Shown here piece after piece: positions 32,101-44,137 of a stretch of 64,000 nt of DNA. Numbering within the stretch: position 1 is the first letter of the stretch; each line of letters starts with the position of its first letter. The notes beneath the pieces were generated by a model. It searched no databases, had not been told where the DNA came from, and worked only from the letters and a program-made list of their open reading frames with translations. The position numbers and the translations under genes were made by a program. Source of the stretch: Tricholoma matsutake (lineage: Eukaryota > Basidiomycota > Agaricomycetes > Agaricales > Tricholomataceae); the NCBI GenBank assembly GCA_026075535.2, contig AP026541.1:7936001-8000000 (forward strand), in the 5' to 3' direction.

Positions 32101-34110
32101 CAGACTGAGACAAAGCAGGCAAAAGAGATGATTTTATAAGCGAGAGATCTCTATGAATGATGATGAAGGTGATGATGGTAGGAAAGAAAAAGATAGATAG
32201 ATGTTGTCCATATCTGTCTGGTGATGTAATTCAAGCCATAAATAAAGGTAAATAAGTAACAGCATTACAGGAACTCCCCCAATCAAGTCTGCACTGGAGG
32301 ACTGGAAATTTGAAGATGGACTGCTCTTTTTCAAGGACAGATGCTATGTGCCACAGGATGAGGCCCTCCGCCAGGTGATCATACAGAAGTACCATGACAG
32401 CATCACAACAGGGCACCCTGGACAATGGCAAACGATTGAACTGATCCAACGAGACTACTGGTGGCCAGGAATGGCCAACTTCTCAAAGAAATATGTCGAA
32501 GGCAGCGCAAAGTGCCAGCAGATGAAGATCAACACCCACCCGATGACCCCACCACTGACACTGATATCATCCGATGCCAGCAGACCATTTGAGCTGGTAA
32601 CAATGGACTTCATTATGGACCTGCCCGTAATAAATGGATTTGACTCAATCATAGTCATGGTAGACCATGGTCTTATGAAGGGGATAATTTTTATCCCTTG
32701 CACAAAGACGATCGATGCACTTGGTGCCACCTTTACCTGTGCCATGTATACACAAGATTTGGACTCCCCAGAAGAATCATCTCAGACCAAGACCCTCAAT
32801 TCACATCCAAACTCTTCTGAGAACTTGGATGGCTGCTTGGAATCAAGCTATTCATGAGCACCGCCTATCACCCCCAGACCAATGGAGAAACGGAGTGAGT
32901 AAACCAAGAGCTAGAAGTTTACCTCCACATGTTCTGCTCGAACAAACCAGAAGATTGGGAACATTATCTCCCAACAGCAGAATTCATGCACAACCAGAAG
33001 ATGCACTCCACAGTAAAACATTCGCCATTTGACTTGATGATGGGATATCAACCACATGCTATCCCCACCCCCTACAAAAAGACAAATGTGCCAGCCACTG
33101 AACAGAGAATCCAAGAGCTTCTCTCTGCAAGAAGAGAAGCCCTTGCTGCACACAAACTGGCCAGACAGACTATGGCTGCCTGAACAAAAGGGCGATATGA
33201 ACTGTTCAAGGTTGGAGAGCAAGTATGGCTCGACTCCAAGAACCTAAAGATTGGCTACCCAATGAGAAAACTGGCACCAAAGCAAGAAGGGCCCTTCTTG
33301 ATCAAAGAAGCCCTGTTGAAATTGACATACTGACTGAAACTGCCACCGAGATGGAAGATCCACCCAGTTTTCCATGCGGCTCTGCTCACACAATACCATG
33401 AGAATGACACTCATGGACAGAACTTCCTGACTCCCCCACCCAACCTTGTGGAAGGAGAAAATGAATACGAAGTAGAAGTGATCATCGCACACAAGAAGCA
33501 TGGCAAGACATGCCATTACCTCATGAAATGGGTTGACTACCTGACATCCGAAAACACATGGGAACCCAAATCAAACTTGAAGAATGCCCCCGAGATCCTG
33601 ACAGCATATAAGAAGAGACACCACCTCTGAGGAGAACCAAAACCTCCCTTCCTTGACAAACCCCATAATGACACTCCAAAAATGCCTGCTGAACGATGAT
33701 TCACCTGAGAATACCTATGAAACCAATCAAATGCTGACACCCTTCACGTTCACCTCACCCACGATCCACCAAAATACCATCTTGCCAGGATGTGCTTCTA
33801 CTACATGAGCACAATCGAACAGATGGAACAAAATCTAGAAGAAGCAATGAATGATGCAGATGCCCTGGGGATCAAACAGATGATCCAGGAAATGATTGCA
33901 CCACAGTCAGACAGACCAAGAACAGCTGAGGAGAGACCTCACACCCTTTTAGGTTGACACAGATGGCCACCGACCTCACCCTCGCCATCCAGCAAACAGA
34001 ACAACAGAGACAAACAATGTGCTCCCTCTGGAGGCTCCTCCCATTCTATGAAGAACCAGAAGATCATGCCTAGGTGAAAGCCTGTCCAGTATTTGGATAG
34101 GCCACACCAA

Positions 34111-35111
34111 TAGGGTGTGACTCGGGTAACCCCCGGGTATAATTTTGTGTACCTGTACCCATTACAGTTACGGGTGCAGTTTTACCGTGGGTATGGGGGG
34201 GGGTTTTGGTCAAAACCCATGGGTATGACATTAATAATTTATTATAATTCTAAATATAACTAAATACAATGAAGAACCACCCCCAACTCACAATTGCAAG
34301 CAAGGGGGGGTGGTAGCGGTGATGTACCAGCCATCATGAGTTAGAAAACTACCCCCACCTTGTGTTTGCGAGCGGGGGGGGGTGGTGGAGGTGACATGGC
34401 GGCCATTGCAAGAGAAACAGACCAAGAAACACCCCCACCTCGCGTTTGTGAGCAAGAGGGGGTGGTAGTCATGACTTGGCAGCCATTGTGAGAGAAACAG
34501 ATGAAGAACCACCCCCAACTCACATTTGCAAGTGAGAGGTGGTAGTGGTGACGTGGCGGCGCTCCTGAGTGAAACGAACAGAAAACGACCCCACTTCACA
34601 TTTGTGAGCGAGGGGGGGTGGTAGTCATGATGTTGCAGCCATTGCAGGAGATGCAGACCAAGAAACACCCCCACCTCGTGTTTGCGAGCGAGAGGGGGTG
34701 GTAGTCATGATGTGGCGGCACTCCCGAGTGGAACAAACCCTACAACATTAATAATTTATTATAATTCTAAATATATCTAAGGTGGTGGTGGTGATGCTGC
34801 AGCTGTTGTCGACTAGAGGGGGCTGTTGTTGACGAGAGGGGGCCATTATTGTCGTCCAGAGGTGTTGGTTGTCGCCCAGAGGTGTGGAGGCAGAGAGTGG
34901 TGATGGGAAAAGTGTGAGAATTGTTGATATTGATCAACAAAGTCAGCACATGACCCGATGATCAGACCTCAGGTATGGTACTGACTAAACCCGTAAAACT
35001 GTGGGTAGGGTGCAGTTTTGCCTCGGGTATGGAAATCCAAACCCATACCCGTACCCATGTGTACCCATAAGCAGAAACACACGGTGTTACCCATACCCGA
35101 GTCATGCCTTA
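34111..35111. mobile_element. Non-autonomous hAT-like element with 8-bp target duplication CACACCAA
   Basis: Ends TAGGGTGTGACTCGGGTA... and ...TACCCGAGTCATGCCTTA form imperfect inverted repeats. The 8-bp CACACCAA occurs at 34103-34110 and exactly again at 35112-35119, the duplication length of hAT transposons. The interior has telomere-like GGGTATGGG stretches at both ends and a core of about four diverged 95-105-bp tandem units (CACCCCCACCTCGCGTTTG type, 34270-34730). No transposase gene. Confidence 0.85.
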
Positions 35112-35409
35112 CACACCAAGAATGGCTTATAGGAAAAGGAAAAGATTAGAGACTCACTTCTAATCATGCAAAAATAACAAGATAAGGGTGTGTATTTAGG
35201 AGCAAGTTATAATACAAAAGCAGATTATAAAGAGGAAGCGAAAAGGGAAAGGGAAGGAAGAACTAATGTCCCTAGACCATAGTATACAAAGTCCATGTAC
35301 AAATGAATGTCAATAAGATGATGTAAGCCAGGCTTACACTAGGGCACCTGAAATAATAGATCTCACCACCCCCAAACCTGAACCAAAAGCCACCCAGCCA
35401 CCTTGGTCC

Positions 35410-36090
35410 CCTCCGCACATGAGGTCCACCAGATGCTTCATCTGCCATGAGATAGGTCACTTCAGCCTGATTTGCCAACGATACATTTGCAAATACTGCA
35501 AACAACAAGGGCAGCGGACACTATAGAATGAACTGTCTGGAGAAGTCTCAGCAAGATCAAGAGACCAATTAGAGGGAACAAGCAAAGATGGTGGCTTTTC
35601 CTCAATTTGGGATATGACAACTTCAATGATGACACAATAGGGAACATGATGGGAGAACCCCACGGGGAGATTTAAAAGCAAATCCAACACGATGACATGA
35701 CAAAACAGACCCATGCTCACAGGAATTGAAATCCTCACCATCATCGTTGGCACAACCCTGGCTGCAGTGGCAGCCCTGACCTTCACATTTTGCCTCTATG
35801 CCATCTTTCGACCACAACCTGAACCCCCAATTACAGACATAGAATTCTCCATTCTACAATGCCTGACAGAAAACCCCCCTCTCAATGACACCACTGACTC
35901 ACTGACACCACCGCCTGAGGCAGTGCGAACTAGAAGAACCCAATCGTGGTCCAAGTTCAGACACAAATTATTCCTCCATTGCACCCCTCAACCCTGGCCC
36001 AGTCACATATCCAGACCACATCTGATCAGACCCCAGAGGAGAAACAAAGATTTAGGTCGAAGTGTGGAACTTTCAACCATAGTGAGGGGG
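35410..36090 (+). pseudogene. G3 3' frame: zinc knuckle plus single transmembrane segment
   Basis: Downstream of the chromodomain, outside normal gag-pol. A perfect CCHC knuckle CFICHEIGHFSLIC (C-x2-C-x4-H-x4-C) at about 35,434-35,475 is followed, after stops, by an open frame 35713-36093 with a hydrophobic helix (ILTIIVGTTLAAVAALTFTF) and a Pro-rich, basic tail. It may be a remnant of an extra gene carried by this Gypsy lineage. Being membrane-spanning is a prediction from composition only. Confidence 0.5.
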
Positions 36091-36093
36091 TAA

Positions 36094-36750
36094 TGTTACA
36101 ATTTTCCTTGTAACACATGGAACCTGACTGACCCAACATACCCAATGATCCCCTCCAGACAGGAGGCACTCCCTGACTCATGCCTGAGGCATGCCCTTGA
36201 CACCAGACACACCCACAATGCATGCCGATGACATGCATTCGATCCCCTTCCCATGGAAGGCACCCTTGACACATGGCGACTCCATGCACCTGAACCCGCT
36301 CCCACACATACTGTGATACAGCGACCCCTTGACATTGGGTCCATGACATCGGACTCCCACAATTGACATGCTGCGCCGCAGCACTCCATGACATCAGATG
36401 CCTCATGCAAGGTATGAGGCTTATTGTTTCTATTCTTACCTGATATGCATCTATCTTTCTGACTGGACGATCCTTAGTTTAGATCTAGGCAATCTACAGC
36501 CTTAACCTGCGAACTCACGAGCTCACTCAAAACTACTAAGGAAGCCCCTTAGTATGTGAACTTACTCGAAACCACTAAGGAAGTCCCTTAGTGTGTGAAC
36601 CCCAATGACTCTACACAGAAGGCCTGCTAGAGTGCACTATCCATCTTACATTGGATGCTCCGAGTAAGACTAGTGCTGAACGACCCATTGAGGAAGCACC
36701 TCCTGGAATGACATTGACTAGATCAAGTGGTTGAGGCTTTGCCCTTAACA
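36094..36750 (+). repeat. 3' LTR of G3 (657 bp)
   Basis: Begins TGTTACAATTTTCC right after the polypurine tract and ends GCCCTTAACA, giving TGTTA...TAACA termini. No matching full 5' LTR lies in the window; a 58-bp piece of the same LTR is at 30503. Confidence 0.75.
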
Positions 36751-37381
36751 GGAATCATGTTGGTGAATGGTCTGAATGGAGTGCTGTCAGAGTTGGAAGA
36801 GTACGAGTGAGGTCAACAGATGTGAGCTTGGTTCCTGGTTAAGGGCAACAAGTGTTGGCTAGATGCAGGCGATGGTGTTAAGGATGGTAATGGTGAAGAT
36901 GGCAGTGAGGGTGAGGATGGGGGTGTATGTACAAGGTGATCCAGCATGAATCGCAAGGTCTTCTGGGTCTGGGACATGGCAGATGGCATTTATAAATGGG
37001 AGGGTGTTTGGCAATGTATCATGGAAGAAGGCTCAGCAGGGTGGGACAAAGCTCAGAAGAGTGATGTCTGATAAGGTGGTGCTGATAAGCTCCAGCATTA
37101 ACAAGGAAAATGTGTGATATCTGGTGCTGAAGCTGATTTTCATTTCTATCAAATTTGGAGGGTGAGTGTGCCTTTAGTTTAGTGGTGTGATTGTATGTTG
37201 TGGTGGGGTGGGCGATGGTGTTGTGCACAATGAGGGAGATAGTATGATGGATAATGATGATAAGCATGGGATGATTGAAAAACAGATGATGTGGTATGTT
37301 CAACTTTTGAAAAAAAAGTAGAAGAATGCCAGAGCATTCAACACTAAGGTCACACAAGACTAAAGTAGAACAGAATATATT
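36751..37381. other. Unassigned repeat-like DNA
   Basis: G/T-rich interval between the G3 LTR and the next small element. Short frames on either strand show no family motif. Possibly decayed 5' sequence of a minus-strand Gypsy. Confidence 0.35.
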
Positions 37382-37389
37382 GTCGAGGT

Positions 37390-37693
37390 TAGGCAATGGC
37401 ACAAGTTTTGTCAACCCGAACGGGTCGCGGGTGTGGGTGCACATGGGTATGGGTACGGGTAAAGATTCTACTACCCGGGAGCTTTCTAACACACTAAAAA
37501 TTAAGCAAAATGGTCAATAATTGAGTGAGTCAAGATCAAAATGATCTTCTATGATTGTTTTCATCATAACTTACTCAGTTCTGAACCGTTTTGCTTAATT
37601 TTTGGTGCATTTTGATGGGAAAACCCATGGAATCATGGGTATGGGTATGGGTAGGGCATGTGATACCCATGGGAATACCTGTGCCATTGCCTA
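37390..37693. mobile_element. 304-bp hAT-like MITE with 8-bp target duplication
   Basis: Ends TAGGCAATGGCACA and its complement TGTGCCATTGCCTA. Flanking GTCGAGGT (37382-37389) and GTCAAGGT (37694-37701) match in 7 of 8 bases; the difference is CG versus CA. The interior has GGGTATGGGTACGGGTA-type stretches like the larger element at 34111. No gene. Confidence 0.8.
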
Positions 37694-37752
37694 GTCAAGG
37701 TTACAAGATAAGAAATGAGTACACTATTTGTAGTTCATATATGAAAGGGAAT

Positions 37753-37820
37753 AGCATGTGATTGTGTATAGCATGTGATTGTGTATAGCATGTGATTGTG
37801 TATAGCATGTGATTGTGTAT
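37753..37820. repeat. Four perfect 17-bp repeats (AGCATGTGATTGTGTAT)
   Basis: Exact tandem units between the MITE and the chromodomain piece of G4. Confidence 0.9.
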
Positions 37821-37841
37821 ATTAGTCAGGATTGGTAAGAG

Positions 37842-40642
37842 TCACTGAGTTACTCTTACATGCACAAGGAATTGCTTCTTGTGTCTGCACATACATTGGT
37901 CAATAATCCTGTCAATGAAATACTCAGTTTCTCTGGCAGCAGTGATGATTGGACCTGGTTGGTTGAATTTATGTGACAAGAAGAGTACATCATCATTCTC
38001 TATGTATGGTTGTAGTAAAGAGGAATGGAACATTGATGATACTTGACCCAGAAAACCCACCAAAAGTGCTAATGAGGCACTCAATGACATAACACAAGTC
38101 AGAGAAAGGTTCCAAGACCCTCTAGATATCACCTGTCAGACCAACCATCAAACAGTTGTAAAACTATCACTTGTCAAAGTGGTTAGAATGTGTTTCAAGT
38201 AATATCAAGGAATATTGAAGCTATATCAAGCAATATCAGGGGTATATCAAGGTATATCAATGAAGATCAACAATGATCGATGATGAACAAGGCTTGCTCA
38301 AAGTGTGTGAATATGACTGAATGTGAGATTGAGGGACTAGAAAAATAATAGAAGCAAAGCAAGTGTGAATCAAGGTGAGCAAGAGTGAAATACAAGGATT
38401 TTCAAAGAAGTTTCACATAAAACACAAAACTTTGGACTGAATGAGACTAAACTGAACTCTCAAATCACTATGATCTGGGAGGAAGACAACTACTTTCTTG
38501 TTTTTCTTTGTATCTAATATATCTTTTTATATAAAATAAAGAAACTACCTAAAAAGGCTAGAGAAAATGAGACAAACACAAGGAAAACTTGAGGCAAAGT
38601 AAATTAAAACCATAAAGTGAGACTAGAAAGAGTGAATATAACACATGACAAAGAAATAATAAGAAAGAATAACTAAATGTGGACTGTCCTTTGTTATAAA
38701 ATGAATAAAATATTGGAAACTGCTTTGAGTGGATTGTGCATGTGCACATGTGGTTGAAACATGTTTGATATACTTGAAATAGTGTGTAATATGTCCAGCA
38801 TGTGTCCAAGGATCATTCAATTAGGAAATATGGTGGCTGATGTCATTCAAAGTGCTGTGAAATTGTTTGAAGTGCCACAAAATAGCTGTGAAGTAGTTTT
38901 GTGAAGTTCATAGACATTTGTAGGGGTTCGGAGTGCCATGGGAGTTTGATATGAGGTCAATGTGATGTGATTCAAAGTACAATCAGTGGTTGATGTAATA
39001 TTGAGGTTGTTAGACACCATCAGGAGTGTTTTCATCGTATCTGGGACACCATGGGTGTTTGTCAATGACATTAGAATGCATTCAAAATGGGGAATCAGCA
39101 CTTGAACCATGAAGAGAACCTATCAATGTCCTGTTGCTTCTGGGAGGTGGAGCATATATGTCAATGATTCTGGGAATGCTTTGATGACTTTGTATGGCCC
39201 ATCAAATCTGGGCATAAACTTCATGGCATGTCCATCTTTCTCTTGCATGTATTCACATTGTTGATGAGCCATGGCTAGCAGAACCCAATCACCTAGGTCA
39301 AATACAAAGTTGGGTACCTGATTCTTGTTAGCCTGGTGGGCCTGGTTAGCAGTGAGGGAGTCTTTAGCATCAAGGAGGTTGTCTGCCAGTTGGGAAATAA
39401 CTGCCTGAGCCAGGTTTTCTCCATCAGATGTTGGTGTAGGGGGGTGTATTCAATGTATTGTCAGGGTTTTGCCAAGTTGTGTGTGAATTAAGTTCTCATT
39501 GACTAAAGGTGGGATCAAATGCGGGGAGTGTGCTGACTTTAGCATAAAGGGGGTGAACCCTGTCAAGGCATTAAACATGTTCATGATGTTGAAATGCACT
39601 TTGGGTAATGCTTTTGTCCAGCTGGTCTCTCTTGACATGGAACTGGAGAGCTTGCACCACCATCTTATTAGAACATTCTGATGATCCATCAGTCTGTGGG
39701 TGGTACACCATCAACATCTTGTGTTTGATGCCTGACAGTTTCATTAGTGCTTCCCAAGATTTCAAGATGAACAGTTTGTTGCAATCTGTGACTAGTTCCA
39801 GTGGACAACCATTTTCACAGAACCACTTGTCAAAGAAGATGGTGGTGAATTCTTCTGTGGTCATGTCAGTCTTTTAGGGTGCCAATTGAACATTGGCACC
39901 TAGTTGATCTGTCATGGTGACAATCGTGTTGAATCTGTCATCTTTAGGGAGCCATCCGATGAAATTGATTGCGACCAATTCAAAATGTTTATCAGGGATG
40001 GGCAGTGGGTGTAGTGGCCCAGCAGGTTTAGTTGTCTAGCCTTTGTTGCACTGGCACTCGCTGCAAGATGAGACATAGGCATTCACGAGGCCACACCACA
40101 TGTTTGGCCAGTAGAAGTTGTTGCAGAGGGTGTTGTACAATTTTCCTGAGCCAAAATGGCCCAGGTTGTCATGTGCAAGCCAGAACAGGTTTTTGCATGG
40201 CTGCTTGTGCTTTGGAATGATCAGTTGGGTGGCAATGAATATAAGTCCATTACATAATGTGATGTGATGTTTGCTGTCAGTGACACCTCATGCTAGATCT
40301 GCTACCAGAGCTTTGCACCATGGGTCAATGTGGTATCCATCTTTGATGTCTTGCACAAAGCTGGGGTCTGAGCAGATCTTGAAGACACCTGCAACAATGG
40401 CAGGACACATATCTACAGTGTCAGGAAGATGGGATAGCACATCCACCATGCAATTGTCATCGCCATTGATGTATTTGATGGAACAGTCATACTGTGACAT
40501 GTATTCCATCCACCTACCCTGTTGTTTTGAGAGCTCCTTTTGAATGTCAAAGTTCCAGAGTTGGTGTAAATTGTGAAGTGTGACCCCAGGAGGTCTGAAG
40601 GCCACTTTTTGATAGCACAGATGATGGCAAGCATCTCCTGTT
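37842..40642 (-). mobile_element. Ty3/Gypsy G4, main part (RNase H, integrase, chromodomain), degenerate
   Basis: Minus strand, 5' to 3': RNase H 40642-40288 (HQLWNFDIQKELSKQQGRW..YDCSIKYINGDDN..ADVLSHLP-like, with Val for Ala); integrase zinc finger around 40,160-39,990 (HFGSGKLYNTLCNNFYWPNM..CSECQ) ending in a TAG; integrase core (FELVAINFIGWLP.., LVTDCNKLF, YHPQTDGSSE) to about 39,570; C-terminal region to about 39,120 (DLGDWVLL, MPRFDGPYKVIKAFPESLTY); and a chromodomain-adjacent piece at 38132-37842 (FHSSLLQPYIENDD, YFIDRIIDQ). About 1 kb of foreign sequence (38136-39110) separates the last two. Two Copia elements split its RT/RNase H region, whose other pieces are at 46372-46511 and 52213-52528. 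Confidence 0.8.
38136..39110. other. AT-rich insertion inside G4, identity unknown
   Basis: Interrupts G4 between its integrase C-terminus and the chromodomain piece. AT-rich, no gene. TG...CA-type ends (about 38,133 and 39,105) would suit a solo LTR, but I could not confirm target duplications. Confidence 0.4.
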
Positions 40643-40647
40643 CATGT

Positions 40648-40952
40648 TGTTGAAATTAATCCCTGATGCATGCTGTATACATGAGGCAATACATGCAGCA
40701 TACACATGTATACATGAGGCGATACATGCAGCATACGCATGTTACTGCGCTTACTGCGCATACATGTGGTAAACACATTCCCGAGTCATGTGACATCCTT
40801 AATATTATGTATATAAGGAGAACCTGTACCGTAGTAGGAATACAGTGTTCTTACCTCTGCTAACCCTAGCTGTAAGTCTAACTAAACCCCAGGTAGGTTG
40901 TAAGGAACGTGTTGTCTCTTCCCCTGTGCAGTGTATATAGTCTGCTCCAACA
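40648..40952 (+). repeat. Copia-1 5' LTR (305 bp)
   Basis: TGTTGAAATT...CTCCAACA. It contains two tandem 33-bp units (TATACATGAGGCRATACATG...) and a TATATAAGG promoter motif. GGTTATGGGCCCTGC follows directly and is the probable primer-binding region. Confidence 0.93.
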
Positions 40953-41201
40953 GGTTATGGGCCCTGCTGGGCATGTCGCGAACACGCTTTAATTAGCTGT
41001 GAACGACGTTGACTTCATCGTCTCCAATTTATAACCTTGCGCTCTTCGTGAGCTGCATTGCGCTCCCTGCGAGCTGCATATAAAACCTAGGTTGACTAGG
41101 GTTAACCACTCTGAAGGAGTGTTTTCTCCTGAGAATGTTAAACATGTTTTATTGAGTAAAAAGACTGATTGAGCGCTTTTAACAGCTGCCACCAGAGAAT
41201 C

Positions 41202-41846
41202 ATGTCTTCAACTCTTGAAAAACTCGTTCAAACTTTCGATGGATCAAATTACATTCTATGGGCCGACTCAATGAAGGCGTGGCTCAGGTCTCAGGGCCTC
41301 TGGCAAATAACTAGCGGGGCGGAGCAAAAACCGCCCCCGGCGCCTCCTTTGACGGCGACGAATGCTACCTTGGTAGCGGACGCTAATGCCAAGCTCCAGA
41401 CCTGGAGCAACAAAAATGACCAGGCTATTGGTAGCCTAGTGCTCCGCCTGGCCCCCTCCATTCGGCAGTGTGCCAACACAAAGGACACTGCTGAGGAGGT
41501 GTGGGCTCTCATTCGCACCGATTATGGTGTGGATGGCCCCTCCCAAGTCTTTTCGGACTTTAGGTCCGCAATAGCAATCAAAATCCCGGCTGCGAACCCC
41601 GCACCGGAGATTGCAAGAATGGCTGACAAATTCAAGCGCCTCACGGCTGCCAATGTCGCCATCCCCGAGCTAGTACAGGCGATGATCCTACTTGCTGCGA
41701 TGCCGCGCGAGTACGATTCATTGTCTGCAATGGTCCTTAACACGACCGCCACTAGCGCCTTGACGTTTAAACATGTCAAGGACTCCATTGTTGCTGAGGC
41801 CTCAAGGCGCACAGCAGTTGGAAAGCCAACAAACTTTCCGCTGTGA
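41202..41846 (+). pseudogene. Copia-1 gag (frameshifted at its 3' end)
   Basis: Starts MSSTLEKLVQTFDGSNYILW, the usual Copia gag opening (FDGSNY..W), with LRSQGLW and a UBN2-like helical core (LIRTDYG). It lacks 19 bp after GKP that Copia-2 retains (GQPQANKLSAVKRKGG), so the frame runs into TGA. The missing block lies between short GCC repeats, suggesting replication slippage. Confidence 0.85.
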
Positions 41847-44137
41847 AACGCAAGGGGGGAAACCCCAAATGGCAGCCCAAAGAGGGGCAAAATAGCAACG
41901 GAGACTCGTCCCGAAAACGTGGACGACGCGGGGACAGAAAGACGAAGGAGGAGAAGCCTAAAGAGAAGCATACCCACCTCGCCTCCAACGCCGTTACCAC
42001 CATAAATGGTAATGGCACCATCATACCGCCGATGCCGCTCATACAGCGCATCGAGCGACGTGAACACACTCCCACAAGGGATCCTCGCCGCCGACTGCCT
42101 GCACAGGCATACACGGGCGCGGCCTCCTCTTCTCGCTCGGTTTACACCGAATACCAGCAAGCTCGAGACACCCTCGAGCGCATGCAACTTCCGCGCAGCG
42201 CGAAAAACCTGCGACCGCTGGAAGAGCACATTACGGTGCAAGAAGGTAAGAGAAGGAGGATAGAGCCAGAAACCGAGGCAACGATCGAGGAGGTAGAAGA
42301 CGATACCGTCTCCCTCGGATCCGAACCTCCAGTAACTGACGAGGAAGTGTGGAAAGCCGTTGATGAACCCCTTGACACAGGGGCGTATGATGACAGGTCA
42401 GTCCTTTTCCCTGCCACAAGCACTAAGATTAAAATTCCTATGAATACAGCAAACTTTTCATGTGAAATTTTACCGCTATTAAATGTATCATGGAATTATG
42501 TAGATCTTAATATATGTGCTATGTGTGCAAAGGGAGATTGTAAGAAAGGTGCTGACTGGATCATAGATTCAGGCGCATCAAAACACTTCACTGGTGAAAT
42601 GAAAGATTTCGCTTCTTACGAGCCTTTACCAAGAAAGGACTCTACCTTGGTCCAAACGGCCACTGGTACTACTCATATAGTAGGAAAAGGAGCAGTCTTC
42701 ATTAGACACCAGGTAGTATGTAATGGGAAGTCAGAGACGCGTGAAACGCGACTATACCCCGTCTACTACATACCCGACATTAATACTCGATTGATGTCAA
42801 TGGGGGTCTTTTTACAAGACGGAAGTGATGTGCGTGGTTCCTCCGCATACATTTCATTCATCGAGCATGGAAACCCAATCATGCATTGTGTCCCTCTAAG
42901 GAGGAACGACACGATCTATTGGGCTCGGACTCATATATTGAGCACCAAAAAGGTTAATGTCGCGACCATTTATGTCGCTGACTACTTGACTTGGCATAGG
43001 CGACTTGGACACCCATCCAAAGAGGTGCTAGGGAAAATGCCTAAAAGCACCATAAAATTCCCAAGGAATTTAATTATTCCTAAAGACAAAATTATATGTC
43101 CAGGGTGTGCAGAAGGGAAAATGACCTCAAAATCTTTTCCCGAGTCAGACTCACGAGCTGACAAATCCTTTGAATTAATACATTCCAACCTAAAGGAACT
43201 CCCGGTACTATCATACCACAAACATAAATACTTCATTGTATTTCTGGATGACAAAACGTCACATATTTGGGTCCAATGCCTTAGAAAGAAATCTGACGCT
43301 GCTGCAGCGATTAGACAATTTCAAGCGATGGCTAAGACCCAATATGGTGCTACAATCAAGCGCTGGCGTGTCGATCCAGGGGGGGAGTTCAAGGATCGTG
43401 AGCTACAAAAACAGCTCAAGGATTTAGGCATCAAAATAGAGATGTCTGCACCCCACGTTCATCAACAGAACGGGCGCGCAGAGCGCGCTATAAGGACAAT
43501 AATGGAAAAGTCGCAAACCCTGCGATTCACCGCTTGTCTACCACAATCATGGTGGGAATTTTGCATAGAACATGCAACACATTTATACAACCGAACCCCA
43601 ATAAGGCGCCTGAAATGGCTGACACCTTTTGAGGACCTGACAAAGGTCCGCCCAGATCTAAACAATCTGAAAGTCTTCGGTTGCGGTGCTTATGTCTATC
43701 TACCAAAGGAAAAACATCCAACAACATTGTCTCCTCGATCGGAGTTAATGACATACCTTGGAGTAGAAGATGGCATTAAAGCATATCGTTTCATGCGACG
43801 AAACGGCGCAATATTCATTGGTGCTACAGCACTATTTGATGAAACGATGTTCCCATGCTGTCCCGGAGCTAAAACTCCTGCCAAGACAGACCTTGGTGAT
43901 TTTCCACCAGAACCAGAAGATGACGACCACTCATCTGGAACGGATGGCGATGACCCTATACCGCCACAAAATCCGCCCCTTCCTCCATCATCAGAAGATG
44001 ATGATGATGATTTACCAAGCGAGCAAAAGGCACATGACGATGCGACTAACGCTCCTCCTCCGCCGCCTCCAGTTAGCACTGAGGACTTTCGTCCAAGATG
44101 TGAAGATCAACAGGAATGGCAGCAATTGCCCCGTTGA
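41843..44137 (+). pseudogene. Copia-1 gag tail, protease and integrase frame
   Basis: A basic nucleocapsid-like start (KRKGGNPKWQPKEG, RKRGRRGDRKTKEEK), then the protease active site WIIDSGASKHFTG, the GAG-pre-integrase block LTWHRRLGHPSKEVLGKM with CPGCAEGKM, and the integrase core HKYFIVFLDDKTSHIWV with WRVDPGGEFKDRELQ, HQQNGRAERAIRTIMEK and LPQSWWEF. An acidic/Pro linker ends at TGA 44135-44137. Cuts target DNA and joins element cDNA. The DDE residues appear present. Confidence 0.88.

Larger units (their letters stand above)
32265..36093 (+). mobile_element. Ty3/Gypsy chromovirus fragment G3 (integrase, chromodomain, extra 3' frame)
   Basis: 5'-truncated. Integrase zinc-binding region at about 32,390-32,540 (YHDSITTGHPG..YWWPGM..CQQMK; one expected Cys reads Ser). 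Catalytic core from about 32,590 (VTMDFIMDLP) with a frameshift near 32,770, then YHPQTNGETE and a TGA at 32896-32898 in the usual TERVNQ motif. More TGAs occur at 33181-33183 and 33331-33333. A chromodomain at 33448-33630 (EYEVEVIIAHKKHG..YLMKWVDYL..ENTWEP) marks it as a chromovirus, which targets chromatin. A 1001-bp hAT-like element interrupts it at 34111-35111. A 3' frame and the polypurine tract (AGTGAGGGGG, about 36,080) precede the LTR at 36094. Confidence 0.85.

Noticed and set aside
34140..35100. GGGTATGGGTA stretches as interstitial telomere repeats
   Set aside because: They are imperfect, occur inside elements with 8-bp target duplications, and are not uniform TTAGGG arrays, so they belong to transposon ends.
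41522..42241. Long antisense frames across the Copia gag/pol
   Set aside because: Shadow frames in GC-richer coding sequence, repeated identically opposite Copia-2.
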